Virus record (IMG/VR): IMGVR_UViG_3300032241_002402 | Location: 1 to 29,702 of that record | From: a virus | Length of the DNA: 29,702 nt | Reading direction: 5' to 3' (one strand) | Shown here: positions 14,887-21,879 of the stretch, in pieces | Numbering within the stretch: position 1 is the first letter of the stretch | Layout of the letters: each line of letters starts with the position of its first letter | Translations under genes and position numbers: made by a program | The notes under the pieces: model-generated | Told to the model about the DNA's origin: nothing | Databases searched by the model: none | Seen by the model: only the letters and a program-made list of their open reading frames with translations

Positions 14887-14915
14887 TTGACATGCACCGG
14901 TTCTGGCTGTAAAAT
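14887..14915 (+). promoter_or_regulatory. Sigma70-type promoter upstream of the 14922 gene
   Basis: TTGACA (14887-14892) and TAAAAT (14910-14915) are 17 bases apart. The ATG at 14922 is exactly 7 bases past the -10 element, where transcription should begin, and there is no room for a ribosome-binding site. It heads the block of small conserved genes running to about 21236. Confidence 0.8.
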
Positions 14916-14921
14916 ACAAGC

Positions 14922-15143
14922 ATGGAACATCCTTTAATTGCCAGTCTTGACGGCTTAAACGAACAAGAACTTTTAGATAAAGTGACCGAGCTTAACCGCA
15001 AGTTAAGCATTGCCATGAACACTGGTAACGGTTATCTATGCGATCAAATACGCATGGCCATTGAAAGTTATCAAAACAAATATCAAGACCTAATACGCAA
15101 AAACCCTGACAACGATTTTAATTCAGTAATTGATATTTCATGA
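14922..15143 (+). CDS. Small helical conserved phage protein
   Basis: A 73-residue protein, mostly helical (LDGLNEQELLDKVTELNRKL followed by an amphipathic helix to about residue 60), possibly a short coiled coil. I recognise no named family. It is the first gene after a consensus sigma70 promoter and its start coincides with the predicted transcription start, so its mRNA should be leaderless. The stop overlaps the next start (ATGA at 15140-15143), so translation is coupled to the following gene. Confidence 0.7.
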   Translation: MEHPLIASLDGLNEQELLDKVTELNRKLSIAMNTGNGYLCDQIRMAIESYQNKYQDLIRKNPDNDFNSVIDIS

Positions 15144-15736
15144 ACGTGAGAATAGCACAACTTTTATCTTTCACCGCTGGAACATGGTACGATGGTATCT
15201 TGGAAATGAACCAGTACACTATCAAGCTGTGGATGATTACTCAGACTCCTGACTCGGATGAACAGAACATTGCATTCCAACGCATGAAATGTTTTGTACA
15301 CACACAGCTAGACAGCACTGTATTTGTTGACGAAGAAGATCCTGCGGCTGAAAAATTCTCTCATCTGGGTTTAAGCGTTACGACCTTGCCAGGAGATCCT
15401 GCAGATCAGTTGATTGGCATCATGCTGTTTCATAAATTAAATGCCATTATGGAAGGGCGTATTGCGGTGGTCGAAGTAGAAATATCAGCTGGTGATGCTG
15501 TAGTTTATCTACACGGTGAAAATGAAACCAACGAAAACTTAGCACAACCCAACTGGTGGCACTCACCTGACCTGGTTCATTCTGACATTTGTACAGACCC
15601 AGATAATGTGGTCAGTCTACATCCCATGTCAGTCTGGCGTGATTTGAATCTGTCCTGGCCCAACGAAAATCCAAATCCAGACAATCCTACTGGAAATATT
15701 GTAGCATTTTCCGATATCAAACATGATACAAAATAA
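15140..15736 (+). CDS. Conserved phage protein of unknown function
   Basis: A 198-residue acidic, soluble protein with segments such as TAGTWYDGILEMNQYTIKLW and HLGLSVTTLPGDPADQLIGI. There is no transmembrane stretch, signal or catalytic motif I can name. The mixed alpha/beta pattern and the position inside a T4-like core block argue for a conserved phage gene. It is translationally coupled on both sides: ATGA overlap with the 14922 gene and a 14-base overlap with the polymerase-like stub at 15723. Confidence 0.6.
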   Translation: MNVRIAQLLSFTAGTWYDGILEMNQYTIKLWMITQTPDSDEQNIAFQRMKCFVHTQLDSTVFVDEEDPAAEKFSHLGLSVTTLPGDPADQLIGIMLFHKLNAIMEGRIAVVEVEISAGDAVVYLHGENETNENLAQPNWWHSPDLVHSDICTDPDNVVSLHPMSVWRDLNLSWPNENPNPDNPTGNIVAFSDIKHDTK

Positions 15737-16244
15737 ATTTGGTCAGATGGTGTTTAATGAGTCTGATGTGTGCGACCTAATCATGCAAGGACGTACAGTT
15801 GACTCCTTACACAATCTTGTAATTGACGACTCGATCAATTTAGAAGAACTGGTTAGACATGTTGAACGCCCTGACTCGTTATTGACCTGGACATTTCCGT
15901 ACCATCAAGAAACATCAGTACCGGAATTTCATCTAACACAACAAAGCAACTGGCACATGCCCCAAACGTATAAAGATCTAGATATTGCCGAGTACATTTT
16001 AAGTTTGTGTACCAGTGATCCTGAACTGCAACGATGCGGAGCAGAGTTACTGTTGTATCAAGAACGCAACCTGTTTGATCTGTTGCGCTACCTAAAATAT
16101 CTAGTGGATGTCATGATTGAACATCGTATAATTTGGGGTGTAGGGCGTGGATCTAGTGTGGCCAGTTTTGTCTTGTATAAATTGGGTGTGCATCGCATTG
16201 ACAGCATGTATTATAATTTAGATATCAGCGAATTCTTACGATAA
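15723..16244 (+). CDS. DNA polymerase III alpha (DnaE/PolC)-like stub lacking the catalytic aspartates
   Basis: A 173-residue protein whose last 60 residues match a short, distinctive part of bacterial DNA polymerase III alpha. The match comprises a YQERNLFDLLRYLKYLVDVM helix, then GVGRGSSVASFVLYKLGVHR and IDSMYYNLDISEFLR. This corresponds to the PolIII segment with GRGSAAGSLVAY, the Ile-Asp-Pro turn and FERFL; GRGS is at 141-144. The protein ends exactly after FLR, so the palm motif with the catalytic aspartates (PDIDTDF type) that follows in polymerases is missing. It cannot be a polymerase on its own. It might bind nucleotides, the host polymerase or its partners. The similarity is visible by eye; the function is open. 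Confidence 0.6.
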   Translation: MIQNKFGQMVFNESDVCDLIMQGRTVDSLHNLVIDDSINLEELVRHVERPDSLLTWTFPYHQETSVPEFHLTQQSNWHMPQTYKDLDIAEYILSLCTSDPELQRCGAELLLYQERNLFDLLRYLKYLVDVMIEHRIIWGVGRGSSVASFVLYKLGVHRIDSMYYNLDISEFLR

Positions 16245-16249
16245 GTACC

Positions 16250-16257
16250 TATATATT
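16250..16257 (+). promoter_or_regulatory. Weak late-type promoter candidate (TATATATT)
   Basis: TATATATT matches the late octamer at 6 of 8 positions in the 28-base gap before ATG 16273. The predicted start near 16263 would remove part of the AAGGA site at 16261-16265, so this call is tentative. Confidence 0.3.
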
Positions 16258-16272
16258 TCAAAGGAAGTGATC

Positions 16273-16824
16273 ATGACCAAACAAGTTTACCAAACAGCTC
16301 AAGGACAAAGCGTGGACCTTGGTGCTATTGTGTTAAAAAATGAACATGTACGAGCAGTAGGCAATATGAATGTTAATGCTCGTGGTGATAAAATTGATGG
16401 CGATAATCGTGTGGTTGATGAGCGTAGCCAGCAAACACAACGACAGGCCGAACGTACCACTGTCAAGGCCACTAATGTAGCAGCCACTCAGGTACACACC
16501 AGTAATTCACATGCCAAACGTACTCGTGAACAGGCCTTGGCACAGGCCTTGATTGACCAACAGGCACAACCAGTTGATGACCCGGTTATAGAAGTCGAAG
16601 ATCCTGCACCAGTGGAAGCAGAACCAGTGGAAGCAACTCCAGAACCCGAAGTAACGGCAACCCCTGCAGAACCACCGCCGCCACCAAAAACAATCACAGT
16701 TGACGACACATCCGGACAAGGTGGTCTGGCTTCGGCCATTGCTCGTAGCAAGGTAATTGAACAAGAAAAATTAAAAACTCCCAAACAAATTGCAAAAGCC
16801 AAACCTGGAGTAACTCGTATATGA
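16273..16824 (+). CDS. Conserved T4-like phage protein with a Pro/Glu-rich middle
   Basis: A 183-residue protein. The first 60 residues (YQTAQGQSVDLGAIVLKNEH, VRAVGNMNVNARGDKID) look conserved among T4-like aquatic phages from memory. A Gln/Arg/Ala-rich helical part follows, then a low-complexity acidic Pro/Glu/Val tract of about 40 residues with six prolines in PPPPPKT-type context, and a short conserved tail (QGGLASAIARSKVIEQEKLK). The disordered middle suggests a linker or scaffold. ATG 16273 is chosen because AAGGA (16261-16265) has ideal spacing to it; an in-frame GTG at 16267 would lie too close. The stop overlaps the GroES-like gene by ATGA. Confidence 0.65.
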   Translation: MTKQVYQTAQGQSVDLGAIVLKNEHVRAVGNMNVNARGDKIDGDNRVVDERSQQTQRQAERTTVKATNVAATQVHTSNSHAKRTREQALAQALIDQQAQPVDDPVIEVEDPAPVEAEPVEATPEPEVTATPAEPPPPPKTITVDDTSGQGGLASAIARSKVIEQEKLKTPKQIAKAKPGVTRI

Positions 16825-17225
16825 CCAAGGCAGCATTTGCACCACATCAAATCACTCAAGAACAGATCAAGGCCCTGCATGACAATATCATAGTGGCCGA
16901 CATGGAATTTGATACACGCATTACATCAACTGGTTTAATTTTACCCAACGACAACGGCACCGGCGCAGGTATTCGCCCACGTTGGGGCCGTGTATATGCA
17001 GTAGGGTCTGAGCAGACTGATGTACGAGTAGGACAATGGATCATGGTCGCACACGGTCGTTGGACACGTGGTATTGATATCGAGGACGGCCAAGTCGAAC
17101 ACAAACGCACTATTCGAAAGATCGATCCCAAAGATATTTTGTTAATCTCTGACAGCCTAGAACGTCCCGAAGATGATACTCAAAGTGATGCAGTTCATAT
17201 ACAGAAAAAAGTAGCAAGCGAATAG
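16821..17225 (+). CDS. GroES-like co-chaperonin (gp31-type)
   Basis: A 134-residue protein with the GroES beta-barrel pattern. LHDNIIVADMEFDTRITSTG opens the barrel, where the Thr/Gly-rich part corresponds to the mobile loop that touches GroEL. GLILPNDNG, RPRWGRVYAVGSEQTDVRVG and QWIMVAHGRWTRGIDIEDGQ follow, then KIDPKDILLIS as the closing strand. In T4-like phages gp31 replaces host GroES so that GroEL can fold the major capsid protein. This product is longer than GroES (about 97), with extra N- and C-terminal tails. The family call is fairly good; the capsid role is inferred from T4. Confidence 0.75.
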   Translation: MTKAAFAPHQITQEQIKALHDNIIVADMEFDTRITSTGLILPNDNGTGAGIRPRWGRVYAVGSEQTDVRVGQWIMVAHGRWTRGIDIEDGQVEHKRTIRKIDPKDILLISDSLERPEDDTQSDAVHIQKKVASE

Positions 17226-17227
17226 TC

Positions 17228-17377
17228 ATGCCCATGTATGAAACAACTGTAAAAACTCCTTCTGGGGAAACCAAAGATCGTGTGTTTGCCGCAAACGCAC
17301 AAGAAGCAAAACGTCTTTTGGAACAACGTCATGGTCCTAGAAATGTTCCTTATATTCCACACATGATTCCAAGCTGA
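17228..17377 (+). CDS. Tiny conserved-looking ORF, 49 residues
   Basis: A 49-codon gene encoding a basic protein (MPMYETTVKTPSGETKDRVF, ANAQEAKRLLEQRHGP, NVPYIPHMIPS). The pattern of a beta hairpin, a helix and a Pro-rich tail looks like a folded small domain. It starts two bases after the GroES-like stop and ends by TGATG overlap with the next gene, so it fits the operon perfectly. No function is recognised. Confidence 0.6.
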   Translation: MPMYETTVKTPSGETKDRVFAANAQEAKRLLEQRHGPRNVPYIPHMIPS

Positions 17378-17598
17378 TGGGATTTCGAAAACCTGATTAC
17401 GCAGTAATCAAAGATGCCCTTAGAAAAATTATGGGCGAAATACATAGTCCATATAACGATGGTTGGACGAGTTCCTCTTGCAAACAAGAATTGTATATGT
17501 TAAAATGTTGGTTAGAGGACGAATATACGAAGCTACCAACATTTGTCGGGGAAGAACTATGGGAACAAAACCGAATGCTAGAACTACTCAAAAGATAG
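17377..17598 (+). CDS. Small conserved phage protein, 73 residues
   Basis: A 73-residue, mostly helical protein with two cysteines and several tryptophans (PYNDGWTSSSCKQELYMLKC, WLEDEYTKLPTFVGEELWEQ). The start ATG overlaps the preceding stop (TGATG), so it is translationally coupled. Its 3' end overlaps the zinc-ribbon gene at 17559 in another frame by 40 bases. The function is unknown. Confidence 0.65.
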   Translation: MGFRKPDYAVIKDALRKIMGEIHSPYNDGWTSSSCKQELYMLKCWLEDEYTKLPTFVGEELWEQNRMLELLKR

Positions 17599-17738
17599 CC
17601 TGCTCCGCATGTGGTCGAGAGTATACACCCGCATGCAACTTCATGCAGGGTCGTTGCCCATACCATCCAGCCATGCTCAACACAGCAACAATAAAAACAA
17701 GATTTACCAATCTAATTAATTTTTTACGAGGAAAATAA
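17559..17738 (+). CDS. Small zinc-ribbon-like protein
   Basis: A 59-residue protein with C15-x2-C18, C26 and C33-P-Y-H36 (KIACSACGREYTPACNFMQG, RCPYHP). This is a plausible four-ligand zinc site of a kind common in short T4-like phage proteins. ATG 17559 is preferred over the longer frame from 17463 because GGGGAAG (17548-17554) precedes it and the extra residues would overlap the previous gene almost entirely. One base separates the stop from the next gene's start. It may bind DNA, RNA or protein. Confidence 0.6.
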   Translation: MGTKPNARTTQKIACSACGREYTPACNFMQGRCPYHPAMLNTATIKTRFTNLINFLRGK

Positions 17739-17739
17739 A

Positions 17740-17928
17740 ATGGCATTAACCAAACCAAAACATACACAAGTAGCACACCCAAATCCAGTCAAACACAAGG
17801 CCATTAGCCTGGTCAAAAGCGCAATTCGCATTGCCGCTTGCTATTTCTTGGCATATTACGATTTACAAATTGCAGCCGGTTTACTGGCCTTGGCTGAAAT
17901 TTTAGGAATTGCCGAAGAGTTGGTATGA
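17740..17928 (+). CDS. Small membrane protein, 62 residues
   Basis: A 62-residue protein with a basic, His/Lys-rich N-terminus (about 25 residues) followed by a hydrophobic stretch, ISLVKSAIRIAACYFLAYYD and LQIAAGLLALAEILGIAEEL, that can form one or two short membrane helices. It is translated from an ATG one base after the zinc-ribbon stop. ACGAGGAAAA (17726-17735) gives a ribosome-binding site. It could be a membrane effector, but no family is evident. Confidence 0.55.
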   Translation: MALTKPKHTQVAHPNPVKHKAISLVKSAIRIAACYFLAYYDLQIAAGLLALAEILGIAEELV

Positions 17929-18080
17929 TGACGCCTAAGTGGTTGCAAAAACTCAAAGAACAACGTAAAATCAAAGAACAAGAAGAATTAATCAAGGTGT
18001 TAAAACGCCCTGAGAATCAACAACGCCGCCCAGCGGCAAAATTTGCATCAAACAGAACAAGAGGAACAGGACCAGGATGA
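17925..18080 (+). CDS. Small basic protein, 51 residues, coupled to the clamp loader
   Basis: A 51-codon gene (MMTPKWLQKLKEQRKIKEQE) rich in Lys, Gln and Arg. It has a charged helix in the N-terminal half and a disordered basic tail. The first ATG forms an ATGA overlap with the membrane-protein gene and the stop forms another ATGA overlap with the clamp-loader gene, so it is embedded in a continuous translational chain. A nucleic-acid-binding role is possible but unproven. Confidence 0.55.
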   Translation: MMTPKWLQKLKEQRKIKEQEELIKVLKRPENQQRRPAAKFASNRTRGTGPG

Positions 18081-18997
18081 AAGAACTTTGGGTAGAAAAA
18101 TACAGACCAAACACAATAGATGGCTATGTGTTTGTAGATGACGCACAGCGAGAACAAGTTGGTGCATGGATACGTGACAAAAGTATTCCGCATCTGCTAT
18201 TCTCAGGCAGTCCGGGCACAGGTAAAACCACTCTTGCCAAGATGTTGGTCAATGAGCTGGGCGTGGATGAATATGATGTGTTGTATGCTAACGGATCTAA
18301 GGAAGCACGTAAAATTGAATGGGTGGACAAGCTGATCAGCTTCTGTCAGACCATGCCCTACGGTGATTTCAAAGTGGTCATGATTGACGAAGCTGACTAC
18401 ATGAATCCTACCAGTGTACAACCAGCCTTGCGAAACTTGATGGAAGACTACAGTGCCACTGTACGTTTTATTTTAACCTGCAACTATCCCAACAAGATTA
18501 TTCCACCTATCCATAGTCGTTGTCAACAACTACATATCGTCAAGACAGACTTAACAGAATTCACAGCCCGTGTGGCCACAGTCCTGGTTACAGAAACAGT
18601 AGAATTTGACTTAGATACTCTAGACAGTTATGTTCGTGCTACCTATCCAGATCTGCGCAAGTGCCTAAATCTGGTACAACAAAACAGTACCGCAGGACAA
18701 TTAGTAGCCCCATCCAGCGCAGATAAAAGTGTTCGAGACTGGAAACTGGATTGTGTAGACCTGTTCAAGCATGGTAAGATTCGCGAAGCCCGTACCTTAC
18801 TGTGTCAACAGAGCACTCCAGAAGAAGCTGATGAAATATTTCGCTGGATGTACGACAACTTGGATCTATGGTCAAAGGATCCAGAGAAACAGGATCGTGC
18901 TATTATTATCATACGCAATGGTCTAGTAAATGTACCAATGGTCGCAGATCAAGAAATTAATCTCAGCGCAACCTTGTGTGAGCTCAGTGGCCTTTGA
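18077..18997 (+). CDS. 44: Sliding-clamp loader ATPase subunit (T4 gp44-like)
   Basis: An AAA+ ATPase of the RFC-small/gp44 type that loads the sliding clamp at primer ends during phage DNA replication. The N-terminal WVEKYRPNTIDGYV is the hallmark start. Walker A is GSPGTGKT (44-51), Walker B is VVMIDEAD (DEAD at 104-107), the sensor region is FILTCNYPNKII, and HSRCQQL (SRC at 147-149) is the clamp-loader motif. At 306 residues it is close to T4 gp44 (319). The gene starts in an ATGA overlap with a tiny basic ORF. In T4 the partner gene 62 follows; here a radical SAM gene follows and I see no gp62 within the window. Confidence 0.93.
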   Translation: MKELWVEKYRPNTIDGYVFVDDAQREQVGAWIRDKSIPHLLFSGSPGTGKTTLAKMLVNELGVDEYDVLYANGSKEARKIEWVDKLISFCQTMPYGDFKVVMIDEADYMNPTSVQPALRNLMEDYSATVRFILTCNYPNKIIPPIHSRCQQLHIVKTDLTEFTARVATVLVTETVEFDLDTLDSYVRATYPDLRKCLNLVQQNSTAGQLVAPSSADKSVRDWKLDCVDLFKHGKIREARTLLCQQSTPEEADEIFRWMYDNLDLWSKDPEKQDRAIIIIRNGLVNVPMVADQEINLSATLCELSGL

Positions 18998-20063
18998 AAC
19001 TCTTGAACCTGCCGTAGATCCCAACAATAGAATTAGCTTTCTGTTGGATTGGGAATTGACCTTAAAGTGTAACCTGGATTGTAGCTACTGCGGTCCAGGC
19101 CACGATAACTCAACTCGCCATCCTGATCTAGCAACCTGCTTAGAATCAATTGATTTTATGTTTGAGTACGTGGACCTATACATGTCCACTAAACCATCAG
19201 GATTACAATATGTAATACTGAATGTGTATGGCGGCGAAAGCCTATACCATCCTGATATCATAACAGTGTTAGAGCAGGTACATGAACGTTACAAGCCATA
19301 TCAAGAGCATTGGCACCTGACTGTAACCACCACAACTAATGCTATTATTAGTCCGCGGCAATTAGAAAAAATTATTCCGTTGATCGACGAGTTTACAGTA
19401 AGCTATCATACCGAAGCCACAGATCGGCAAAAACAACAATTCCGTGACAATCTTATAACCATTAGAGATTCTGGGCGGAGGCAAAAATGCATTGTGTTAA
19501 TGCATCAACAGACAGAATTGTTTGAGGATGCCAATCGCATGATTGCCTGGCTGACTGAGAACAACATTGGGTTTATACCTAAACAGTTAGATGGCGATTA
19601 TAAGTACAGCAACCAGCAGATTGTTTGGTTTGATCGGTTAAATGAATCAAAGACCTTTGGTACAACTGTAAACGAGCAACCCAATCGAAGAGCATGTTGT
19701 GGTGGGCGCCAACTGTGTACCAATCAAAATTATAAAGAACGGTACCATTATGCAACAAATCAATTTCCTGATTGGTATTGTAGTGTAAATCATTTTTTCC
19801 TACATGTCAAACAGGTCACAGGAGAAATATTTGTCAACAAAGATTGTCGTATGAATTATGAAGCACAGGTTGGGCCAATTGGACATTTGGGCAACACTGA
19901 TTTAATGTTATCAAAATTAAAGATACAACTTGACAACGGCACACTACCTGTTATACAATGTAAAAAATCTCAGTGTGTTTGCGGATTGTGTGCTCCTAAA
20001 GCCAAAGATTTAGAAACATACCAAGTTATAATGAAAAAATATCAGAAAGGTGTTGCCCAGTGA
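18930..20063 (+). CDS. Radical SAM enzyme with C-terminal Cys cluster (first of two)
   Basis: A radical SAM protein with the 4Fe-4S motif C-x3-C-x2-C at C47-C51-C54 (LTLKCNLDCSYCGPGH). The GGE-type SAM-binding motif lies in NVYGGESLYHPD (near residue 101) and a VTTTTNA strand follows. The last 36 residues hold C344, C348, C350 and C353, with further cysteines in RRACCGGRQLC, suggesting an auxiliary cluster as in SPASM/twitch enzymes that modify peptides. The frame is open from ATG 18930, but this overlaps the clamp-loader gene by 68 bases; GTG 18978 or GTG 18987 are alternative starts that keep all motifs. The stop overlaps the next gene's GTG (GTGA). The substrate is unknown. Confidence 0.82.
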   Translation: MYQWSQIKKLISAQPCVSSVAFETLEPAVDPNNRISFLLDWELTLKCNLDCSYCGPGHDNSTRHPDLATCLESIDFMFEYVDLYMSTKPSGLQYVILNVYGGESLYHPDIITVLEQVHERYKPYQEHWHLTVTTTTNAIISPRQLEKIIPLIDEFTVSYHTEATDRQKQQFRDNLITIRDSGRRQKCIVLMHQQTELFEDANRMIAWLTENNIGFIPKQLDGDYKYSNQQIVWFDRLNESKTFGTTVNEQPNRRACCGGRQLCTNQNYKERYHYATNQFPDWYCSVNHFFLHVKQVTGEIFVNKDCRMNYEAQVGPIGHLGNTDLMLSKLKIQLDNGTLPVIQCKKSQCVCGLCAPKAKDLETYQVIMKKYQKGVAQ

Positions 20064-20341
20064 GATACTTATTACTGACTTATATTACCAAACCAAATGG
20101 CAAGATCGATGAGATGATGACCTTGTCTACCAAGATTAAACGCAAGGACTGGCAAACAACCAATGTAATTTTGGATTTTAAAGAACAAAAAGTGTTATTG
20201 TGTAGTGTAGGCGGTATCACAGCCAAACGAGATTGGGATACCATTGTGAGCTATTACTATCAACATTATGCTGCAACCATCGAACGTTTATTTACAGAAA
20301 ACGGGCACGCAATTGATATCAAGGTGCCTGTTGCTGAATAA
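20060..20341 (+). CDS. Conserved T4-like phage protein, 93 residues
   Basis: A 93-residue protein starting with GTG that overlaps the previous stop (GTGA at 20060-20063). The sequence MRYLLLTYITKPNGKIDEMM, then NVILDFKEQKVLLCSVGG and DWDTIVSYYYQHYAATIERL, is, from memory, of a type found near the clamp-loader genes in T4-like phages of aquatic bacteria. No function is known to me. It sits between two radical SAM genes and could be an ancestral neighbour of gene 44 around which these inserted, or a carrier or partner protein. The 3' end overlaps the next gene by 11 bases. Confidence 0.65.
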   Translation: MRYLLLTYITKPNGKIDEMMTLSTKIKRKDWQTTNVILDFKEQKVLLCSVGGITAKRDWDTIVSYYYQHYAATIERLFTENGHAIDIKVPVAE

Positions 20342-21236
20342 TATCACTGGGTTACATATTGAACCTACTAATATTTGTACTTTAAAATGCCCGGGTTGTG
20401 CTCGAACTGACCTGATAGAACAATGGCCGCAACATTGGAAAAATCACAGCATTGACATTGGTCAGTTAATGCAGTTCCTGGATGTGGATTTAGCAGGTAA
20501 ATTTGTTCAACTGTGTGGTAACTACGGTGATCCTATATATCATCCTAATTTCATTGAGCTGGTGACAGCGTTAAAGGATCGTCGGGCTCAGATAAAAATT
20601 GTGACCAATGGCAGTTATAAAACAGCCGTGTGGTGGACAGAATTGAATGATATTCTTGACTGCGAAGATACCATCACTTTCAGCATCGACGGAATTCCAG
20701 ATAACTTTACAACTTACAGAATAAATGCTGATTGGCCCAGCATCGAGCAAGGTATAAAAATATCTGCCGCAAGTCATTGCAAGACTGAATGGAAATACAT
20801 ACCATTTTCGTATAATCAAAACAATGTTGAACAGGCCAAACAGCTCAGTGAAAGTTTAGGAATTGATAAATTTCTTGTAGAGCCCAGCAACCGATTTAAT
20901 GAAAAAACCGCACATTTTAAACCAACCGATACATTGATCAATTTCAAATATCAAGCACAAACTGAATGGAAAATCGGTAGTCAATTAGACATAGATCCTC
21001 TGTGTGACAATGGATATCAGCATTTTATTTCAGCCGACGGTCATTATGTGCCCTGTTGCATGCTGTCCGATTATAGATTTTATTATAAAAACATTTTTGG
21101 CAAACACAAAACGGAATACAACATTGCCAACACCACACTGACCACTATATTAAGCGGGCCCAAAGTGGTAGAATTTTATAATACGCTGGACCAGCAACGT
21201 GGTTGCCAGTATTTTTGCCCAAAAAACGCCGGTTGA
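20331..21236 (+). CDS. Radical SAM enzyme (second of two), SPASM/twitch-like
   Basis: A 301-residue radical SAM protein with C16-x3-C20-x2-C23 (TNICTLKCPGCARTD). A CGNYGDPIYHP segment takes the place of the GGE motif, an IKIVTNGS strand and a SIDGIPDNF strand follow, and the C-terminal part holds ISADGHYVPCCMLSD and QYFCPKNAG, cysteines typical of an added cluster. The TTG start at 20331 is chosen because AAGG (20321-20324) precedes it at 6 bases and it begins just before the conserved IEPTNIC strand. The open frame from ATG 20268 would overlap the previous gene by 74 bases. The family is secure; a peptide-modifying role is inferred from the SPASM-like end. Confidence 0.82.
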   Translation: MLNNITGLHIEPTNICTLKCPGCARTDLIEQWPQHWKNHSIDIGQLMQFLDVDLAGKFVQLCGNYGDPIYHPNFIELVTALKDRRAQIKIVTNGSYKTAVWWTELNDILDCEDTITFSIDGIPDNFTTYRINADWPSIEQGIKISAASHCKTEWKYIPFSYNQNNVEQAKQLSESLGIDKFLVEPSNRFNEKTAHFKPTDTLINFKYQAQTEWKIGSQLDIDPLCDNGYQHFISADGHYVPCCMLSDYRFYYKNIFGKHKTEYNIANTTLTTILSGPKVVEFYNTLDQQRGCQYFCPKNAG

Positions 21237-21261
21237 CCAAAAAGTGGTTTTGTAGTATAAT
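21233..21261 (+). promoter_or_regulatory. Sigma70-type promoter upstream of the HAD phosphatase gene
   Basis: TTGACC (21233-21238), a 17-base spacer and TATAAT (21256-21261). It shares GGTTGACC with the promoter at 1049. ATG 21268 lies exactly 7 bases past the -10 element, so the mRNA is predicted to be leaderless; no ribosome-binding site is present. The -35 overlaps the end of the second radical SAM gene. Confidence 0.85.
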
Positions 21262-21267
21262 ATTACT

Positions 21268-21879
21268 ATGAAATCGAAATTTAAGAACTTAAAAAAACTA
21301 ATCCTAACCGACTGCGATGGCGTATGCTTGGATTGGGAATGGGCATTCAACGTCTGGATGCAGGAGCACGGATTTGTCGAAATAGAAGGTAGCAAGTTCA
21401 GCTATGACATGGCTCAACGCTACGGTATCAGCCGAGAGCAGGTAATCAAACTGATCAAGGTGTTTAATGAAAGTGCCGCGATTGGATTCTTGCCGGCACA
21501 ACGTGATGCCATGTTCTATATCAAACGTCTACACGAAGAACATGGATTCAGATTCCATGCCATCACTTCGGTAAGTTTAGATCCCAATGCGATCAAACTG
21601 CGTGAAATGAATATCCATAAACTGTTTGGTCCTACGGCATTTGAACGTATCTTGTGCTTGGATACCGGCGCACATAAAGACGAGGCCTTGGAAGAATACG
21701 AAGGCACCGGTTGCTGGTGGATCGAAGACAAGCCCGAAAATGCTGAAGCCGGGTATAAAGCCGGCCTCAAGTGTTTGTTAGTAGAGCATGGACATAACAT
21801 GCACTACTACCATCCTGATATTACCCTCGTAAAGAACTGGAAGCACATTTACGAGGTCATAACAGGTCAGTCAGCATAA
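21268..21879 (+). CDS. HAD-superfamily phosphatase, possibly 5'(3')-deoxyribonucleotidase-like
   Basis: A 203-residue HAD hydrolase. Motif I is LTDCDGVCLDW (nucleophile D15, acid/base D17) and motif II is probably TSVSLD in a FHAITSV strand. Motif IV is WWIEDKPENAEAGYKAG (from about residue 150), where the acidic pair binds magnesium. HAD proteins of this shape occur in marine T4-like phages and some are nucleotidases, which would fit recycling of host nucleotides, but the substrate cannot be read from the sequence. It is expressed from a consensus promoter with a predicted leaderless transcript, and its last 13 bases overlap the convergent phoH gene. Confidence 0.82.
   Translation: MKSKFKNLKKLILTDCDGVCLDWEWAFNVWMQEHGFVEIEGSKFSYDMAQRYGISREQVIKLIKVFNESAAIGFLPAQRDAMFYIKRLHEEHGFRFHAITSVSLDPNAIKLREMNIHKLFGPTAFERILCLDTGAHKDEALEEYEGTGCWWIEDKPENAEAGYKAGLKCLLVEHGHNMHYYHPDITLVKNWKHIYEVITGQSA

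Noticed and set aside
14472-14919. Minus-strand frames opposite the 13963 structural gene
   Set aside because: No domain or ribosome-binding site; they fully overlap a convincing plus-strand gene.
16267-16275. GTG 16267 as start of the Pro/Glu-rich protein
   Set aside because: AAGGA at 16261-16265 leaves one base to this GTG but 7 bases to ATG 16273, so the ATG is preferred.
20571-20819. Minus-strand open frame inside the second radical SAM gene
   Set aside because: Opposite a gene with strong motifs, without ribosome-binding site or recognisable domain.
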